Part shown: positions 60,120 through 64,000 of the stretch, one piece after another | Numbering within the stretch: the stretch's first letter is position 1 | How the letters are laid out: each line of letters begins with the position of its first letter | Origin: Thraustochytrium sp. TN22 | Lineage: Eukaryota > Sar > Bigyra > Thraustochytrida > Thraustochytriidae | Reading direction: 5' to 3' | Assembly: GCA_013306675.1 (NCBI GenBank) | Contig: JABLUY010000020.1 | Location: 1-64,000 of the forward strand | DNA: 64,000 nt | Notes under the pieces: generated by a model | The model's database searches: none | The model's input: only the letters and a program-made list of their open reading frames with translations | Told to the model about the DNA's origin: nothing | Program-made: the position numbers and the translations under genes

Positions 60120-60675
60120 GGCGCCAGTCGCGCTGCGCCGCGCCGCGCTGGGGCGGGCCGGGAGGGCCTGCGGGTTGCGCGCGCGTCGCTTCACGCGCGC
60201 GCGCTCCCGCGCGCCGCTCCTGCGCGCGGACGTCCAGAGTTGCGGTTGTGCAGTCCGCTCGTGGCAGGGGGTGGTACTGGTCCACGACTAGGGAACCCTG
60301 GACCTGGACCTGGACCTTGCCTGTGAAAATTTCAAGACCTGGAGAGAGACCTTCAACGTTTGAGAGCTCGAGCGAGCTTGATAGAGATCGAGAGCTCGAG
60401 AGACCTAGAGACCTCCAGAGACGTAGAGACGTATAGACCTAAGTAGCAAGGGACCTCGAGACCTCGAGACCTCGGCACCTCGGCACCTCGACACCTCGAC
60501 ACCTCGGCTCGGCCCTTCTGGCCGCCAGACATGGCCGCCTTCAGCCACTCGCGTCGCTCCCTTGCTTGCCATTTTAAGAAGCATGCTCAGACCGACGCGA
60601 CACCCGGCTCGTCTCGACAGCCAGGTTTGCGCACTCGTGGCGGTCAAGGTCGATCGAAGCACGATCTTTCACTAC
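60120..60675. other. Intergenic repeat-rich stretch
   Basis: Consists largely of short units: CTGGAC hexamers (60297-60317), then GAGACCT/GAGAGCT variants and ACCTCGAG or ACCTCGGC octamers up to about 60510. No coding signal is seen. Confidence 0.5.
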
Positions 60676-61210
60676 TCACACCTTCGCCAAAGGTGCTGCA
60701 TGTCCACCCCAACGCCAGCGACGAGCTCCGCATTGCGGTGGCGCGTTACATCCTTCCGCATAGCCGAAGAAGACGCCGCTTGCCCGCCGCTTGCCCTGAA
60801 AGGAGAGCCGCCGCCCGTCCACAGCGCCGCCGACCATTTCGAGGCACGGGCGCCGGCGCGACCTCGGGCAACGAGCTGGTGCCGAGAGCGAGGTCGCTCC
60901 CGAGCTTGGCGACCAGGTCGCGCTGGTCCTTGAGCACCTCAGGCGCTGCTCGGTCTCCTTAAGCATGCGGTTTTCCGCGCGCTGCTCCTCAAGCGCCAGC
61001 TTCAGTGTCCTTACCTCCTCCTTGAGCTGCTGCTGGAGGCTGTCGGGAGCGTCAGTCGAAGCGGCGCCGCTCTCCGCATCCATGTCGTCGCCGCTACTGC
61101 CATGGCCGCCAGGCCCTTCCTCGCCGCCATCCTCGTGCACATTGTACAATTCGCGCTGGGTGAAAACGCCGCCATCCTCGTGCAGGTTGTACAATCCGCG
61201 CTGAATGAAA
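60676..61210 (-). pseudogene. Orphan coiled-coil fragment with a 15-residue tandem repeat
   Basis: The minus-strand frame has no ATG. It contains two tandem in-frame 45-bp units (about 61122-61211) encoding GDFIQRGLYNLHEDG and GVFTQRELYNVHEDG, and then a short coiled coil, SLQQQLKEEVRTLKLALEEQ ... ENRMLKETEQRL. At about 60937 a second frame takes up the same heptad pattern (VLKDQRDLVAKLGSDLALG), so the reading frame appears broken or spliced there. Conservative differences between the repeat units suggest former or present coding use. It may be a gene remnant, or terminal exons of a gene whose start I cannot find. Confidence 0.35.
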
Positions 61211-61362
61211 TCGCCAGGCGGCTGCGGAGGCGCTCGTAGCCGTCGCGCGGCACAGCGGCGCCCGACTCGGAAGGTTGGCTCTCTGGTTTGTTCACTCGCT
61301 CGCGTTTGCGAGCGTCCTGGCTTGCTCGCTGCGTTGCGAGCCTCGCGTGGGCGGCGCCTTGC

Positions 61363-62676
61363 TCAGGCTCGGTCGACGCTGCGCCGGTGGAGCTTGAGCA
61401 CAATGTCCTCGTCGCGAAAGCCTTCGCTGAGGGTCCCGAAGGGGACGAGGTCCACAGCGTCGAGGCCCGCCTGCTCGGCGAGGGCCTGTGAGAAGAGCTG
61501 CTCCTGCACGCTAGAAGAGCTGGCTGCGGCGACCGTCCCGGGTACCTGCGCGGCAACGTCCGCTGCGCTGGCAGGGACAAATCGGACCTCAAAGCAAGAC
61601 ATGACCAGAGCATGCGGGCTGTCGCGGACCAGCGACGCAATCGTGGAGACGAGCGCGCGCGTCGTGGCGGCATCGCCCGCGTAGATGAGGTCGGAGCACA
61701 GCACGACGTCAAAGGGCCCGCTGGCTGCGATGTTCTCCGGCAACGCACAGTCCCACTCAATGCTGACGGCACGCGCCGCGCGCACGGCCTCGCCGTTGAG
61801 CTCAATCTGTTGGTTGATCCAGTCGAGCGCAGATGGCCTCTCCGAGAGCACCACCTCTCGTGCACCGACCGCAGCCGCAACGAGGCCCGGCAGCCCGAGT
61901 GCGCACCCGAGCTCCACGACGCGTCGACCCCGAACCAGGTCTGCGCGGTCGCTAATGAAGCGCGCGAGCACGCCAGCACAGTCCCAGAGCATGCGGTTCT
62001 GTTCGCCCGGCACCTCGAGCACACGCAGCGCGACACCAGACGAGATCTGCAGGCCGTCCTCCGGAATGCGTCGCAGACGCCGTCGGTTCTGCAGCGAACG
62101 CTCACGCTTCGCGAGCGCCGCCTCTCTGCGCTCCGTCTGTGCCGGCGACTCGGTGAAGAGACCCTGGACGGTGGCAGCACGGCTGCTGCTGCTGCTGCAG
62201 AGGTTGCCGCCGGCGCCCACCTCGTCGTCGCTGTCCACGCCGCCCAAGCGCGACAGCCAGGCCTCCCCTTCGTCGCTGCTGGAGCTGGCCGCATCATCCT
62301 CGTCCCCTCCGGGATCCGCGGCCGCAGCGACGTCGATATGAGCCCTCTGCGCCTCGACGGCCTCGACGGCGCCGTGCTCGTGCATCACCTTTTCGTGCGC
62401 CATGTGGCACGTCCCCGTTCGTACGCTCCGCAGGCTCTGCTGGCGAGCGCTCGCGGCTTCCACGGGCGCGCAGGTGCGGCGTGCACGAGCCTGCCTCTGC
62501 GTGCGCCCTCGGCCTCTGTGCTGCGCCTGGGACCTCGCGGCGCGCTCGCGTCCGGGTGCTTGCTTGGTGGTCTGTCTGTCTGTCTGGCTGTGACTGGCAG
62601 AGGAGAGCGCGAGCCAAGACGAGCCTCTGACGGGGAGGGCGCGCCGGGCGCAGGGCGGGGCGATGCGCCGCAACAT
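61363..62676 (-). CDS. METTL21-like (Methyltransf_16) protein methyltransferase
   Basis: A 437-aa SAM-dependent methyltransferase from an ATG. The N-terminal 35 residues (MLRRIAPPCARRALPVRGSS) look like a mitochondrial presequence. A second ATG at 62403 (MAHEKVMHEH) would remove it and give 346 aa. After an acidic, Ser-rich linker, the catalytic part starts near residue 215: ISSGVALRVLEVPGEQ, NRMLWDCAGVLARF, then SAM motif I VVELGCALGLPGLVAAAVG (about 250-268). A VLSERP acidic strand follows, and FDVVLCSDLIYAGD (about 318-330) corresponds to the 'DxxY' post-motif of lysine methyltransferases. Family members methylate lysines on chaperones, elongation factors or metabolic enzymes. The target here is unknown. 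Confidence 0.85.
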   Translation of the reverse strand: MLRRIAPPCARRALPVRGSSWLALSSASHSQTDRQTTKQAPGRERAARSQAQHRGRGRTQRQARARRTCAPVEAASARQQSLRSVRTGTCHMAHEKVMHEHGAVEAVEAQRAHIDVAAAADPGGDEDDAASSSSDEGEAWLSRLGGVDSDDEVGAGGNLCSSSSSRAATVQGLFTESPAQTERREAALAKRERSLQNRRRLRRIPEDGLQISSGVALRVLEVPGEQNRMLWDCAGVLARFISDRADLVRGRRVVELGCALGLPGLVAAAVGAREVVLSERPSALDWINQQIELNGEAVRAARAVSIEWDCALPENIAASGPFDVVLCSDLIYAGDAATTRALVSTIASLVRDSPHALVMSCFEVRFVPASAADVAAQVPGTVAAASSSSVQEQLFSQALAEQAGLDAVDLVPFGTLSEGFRDEDIVLKLHRRSVDRA

Positions 62677-62955
62677 TCATCCCCATGGCAGGCTTTGTGG
62701 AGAGGCTTCAAGGCTCTCAAAATCACAAAAAGGGCTTCAAAATACGGCCTTTCGAGAGTGCGTGCGTGCGTACGTGGCAGGGTACATGGCGAGGTGCAGT
62801 GATGTTGGCTGCGTATGCGCATGCGCATGCGCATGCGCGGGGAGGCTGCGAGCTCGCTGTTGCGTGGCATCGTGTGTATGTTTCTTGGCGACCGCAGTCT
62901 GCTAGAATGAGCAGCTCAAGAGGCCAGGCTTGGGCGGCCCGCTCGAGCTGGGCTG
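62677..62955. other. Gap with an alternating ATGCGC tract
   Basis: 279 bp between two minus-strand genes. Contains four ATGCGC units (62815-62838) inside GCGT...GCGCG, a long alternating purine-pyrimidine stretch. No gene is seen. Confidence 0.5.
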
Positions 62956-64000
62956 CTAAGGCTGAGGCGAGAGGTTGGAGAGCTGCTTGCGCAGGCGCGA
63001 GGGGCCTGGCGAGGGGCTCTGCGTGGGCGGGGAGTACGGCTGCGGCGAGCGCTCCAGCGCCGCGTTCTTGTCCGGGACCGGGAGGTCGTCGGCATCCATG
63101 CCGCGGAAGTAGTCGGCCGAGTCAAAGCGATGAACGCGAGGCGACTGGGGCGACTGCAAAATCTTGCGTGCCGCGGCCGTGGCTGCACCCTGGTCGGCGC
63201 GAAAGGTGACGGCTTTGGCGCCCAGCGAGCTGGCGGCGGACGGCGGGGCAACGTCCTCGTTGGTTTTGGACTCGATGGATGAGGTGCGTGCCACCATGGC
63301 CGAGGCGCGCGCCTTGAGTTTGGCGGCAGAGGCCTCCTGCTTGCGTTGCATGCGCTGGTGCAGCAAGTGCTGGGCAATGCTTGCGCCGGGCTCCGCGTGC
63401 GCCTGCGCGGGTGGCTCGTCCACGCTCTGGCGCGCCTCAGGTTCACGGGCCGCGGCGAAGGCGGCGTCCATCGCAGCGGCGCCTGCAGCCAGACCGGGCG
63501 TCGCAGTCTTGGCCTGCGCCTGGGCTACAACGTCCTCTTCGGCGGTGAGGCCAGCGAAGAAATCGGCGCTGTCGAACCGGCGCTGCTGGCGGATTGAGCG
63601 GCCCACCACGACACGGCGCGCCTCGTCCTTGATGAGCTGCGCCGCGGCGCGCGGCGAGGCGCCCTTGACGTCTGCCAGCGCCTCAGAATCGGACTTGACG
63701 CCGCGGAAGAAGTCTGCGCTGTCGAAGCGCGTGCCCCGCTTCAGCGGCGAGGTGGTGTTTGCCACGGCCTCTTCCTCCTCCTCCTCCGCCGCCGCCGCCG
63801 CCAAGCTCGCTGCCGCAGTCGCTGCCGGCCTCGCGGCCGCAGGGGAGCTCTGAAGCAAAGGCACGTCGGCCTTGACCAGCTGCTGCGCCTCGGGCTCGGG
63901 CGACCCAAGTTCTACAGCATTTTCGCCCTCCGAGCGCATAGAGTTGTTGCGCACGAGACGCGGCACCTCGGGACTCAAGCCGGCGATAACCTGGCGCGAG
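62956..64000 (-). CDS. Triple endosulfine-motif protein (partial, runs off the window)
   Basis: Open from the right edge to a TAG at 62956; the start codon lies beyond 64000. Otherwise low-complexity (Ala/Ser/Pro/Glu), it carries three copies of a conserved block: RFDSADFFRG (F codon at 63726), RFDSADFFAG (63576) and RFDSADYFRG (63126). FDSxDY/F is the core of endosulfine/ARPP19/Igo proteins, where Greatwall-type kinase phosphorylates the Ser and the protein then inhibits PP2A-B55. Known members carry one copy. Basic residues precede each block (LKRGTR, RQQRR, RVHR), as around the known site. Between them are helical segments (IAQHLLHQRMQRKQEASAAKL, seen as LLHQRMQRKQEA) and Ser-Pro sites (SPQSP, SPSPGPS) that could be CDK/MAPK targets. 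Motif assignment is strong by eye; the function of three copies is inference. Confidence 0.7.
   Translation of the reverse strand, partial: SRQVIAGLSPEVPRLVRNNSMRSEGENAVELGSPEPEAQQLVKADVPLLQSSPAAARPAATAAASLAAAAAEEEEEEAVANTTSPLKRGTRFDSADFFRGVKSDSEALADVKGASPRAAAQLIKDEARRVVVGRSIRQQRRFDSADFFAGLTAEEDVVAQAQAKTATPGLAAGAAAMDAAFAAAREPEARQSVDEPPAQAHAEPGASIAQHLLHQRMQRKQEASAAKLKARASAMVARTSSIESKTNEDVAPPSAASSLGAKAVTFRADQGAATAAARKILQSPQSPRVHRFDSADYFRGMDADDLPVPDKNAALERSPQPYSPPTQSPSPGPSRLRKQLSNLSPQP

Noticed and set aside
1-64000. tRNA, rRNA, CRISPR arrays, operons
   Set aside because: No GGTTCRA-type TpsiC boxes in intergenic sequence, no rRNA-like blocks, no spaced direct repeats, and the genes are eukaryotic and individually promoted.

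Overview
This looks like a stretch of a nuclear genome from a compact, very GC-rich, intron-poor eukaryotic microbe. The signs are myosin, RGS proteins, Mpv17, SHPRH, peroxisomal targeting tails, IQ/EF-hand proteins, single-exon genes of up to 6.5 kb, CAG-type polyglutamine tracts and abundant GC-rich microsatellites. A thraustochytrid/labyrinthulomycete-like stramenopile is my best guess, at roughly even odds; nothing here proves it. All three stop codons are used and the standard code fits. Several open frames begin at non-ATG codons (TTG, GTG), so I moved those starts to the first sensible ATG or proposed an intron.

Layout, left to right. 0.3-11 kb: a myosin with PH and zinc-finger tail (+), a TPR protein (-), a DUF4833-like protein (+), and a tandem-RGS protein with a C-terminal CaaX box (-, with a proposed 13-nt first exon). 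11-14.4 kb: a gene-poor gap. 14.4-18.8 kb: a Q/H-rich nuclear-type protein (+), a peroxisomal enoyl-CoA isomerase (-) and an Mpv17-family protein (+). 19.3-21.7 kb: a decayed DNA transposon with short inverted ends and a 4-bp target duplication, sitting 9 bp beyond the stop codon of a coiled-coil gene. 21.7-27 kb: the coiled-coil gene (-), a PfkB sugar/nucleoside kinase (+) and a membrane-anchored APH/CHK-like kinase (-). 27-43 kb: a 2154-aa LRR/IQ/B-box/EF-hand protein (-), an SH3/IQ/armadillo protein (+) and an SHPRH-like ubiquitin-ligase helicase (-). 43-45.7 kb: a second gene-poor gap. 45.7-56.2 kb: a protein joining a TIR-like fold to TPRs (+), a small heat-shock protein (-) with a perfect heat-shock element upstream, a type I membrane receptor with C-type-lectin and folate-receptor-like domains (+), and a possibly SUFU-like protein (+). 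56.3-64 kb: a secretory aldo-keto reductase with one simple-sequence intron (-), a small polyQ protein (+), a protein of unknown function ending in SKL (-), an orphan coiled-coil fragment (-), a METTL21-like methyltransferase (-), and a partial gene with three endosulfine-type FDSADY/F motifs (-) that runs off the right edge.

These are independent nuclear genes, not operons. Neighbours are mostly divergent (sharing short GC-rich promoters) or convergent (48-400 bp apart). Loose functional themes are peroxisomal metabolism (the AKL and SKL proteins, possibly Mpv17), Ca2+/calmodulin-linked scaffolds (IQ, EF-hand), and signalling (RGS, endosulfine, lectin receptor). The most unusual items are the triple endosulfine-motif protein, the transposon that places a YqaJ-nuclease-like segment directly before a piggyBac-like C-terminus, and the receptor architecture.
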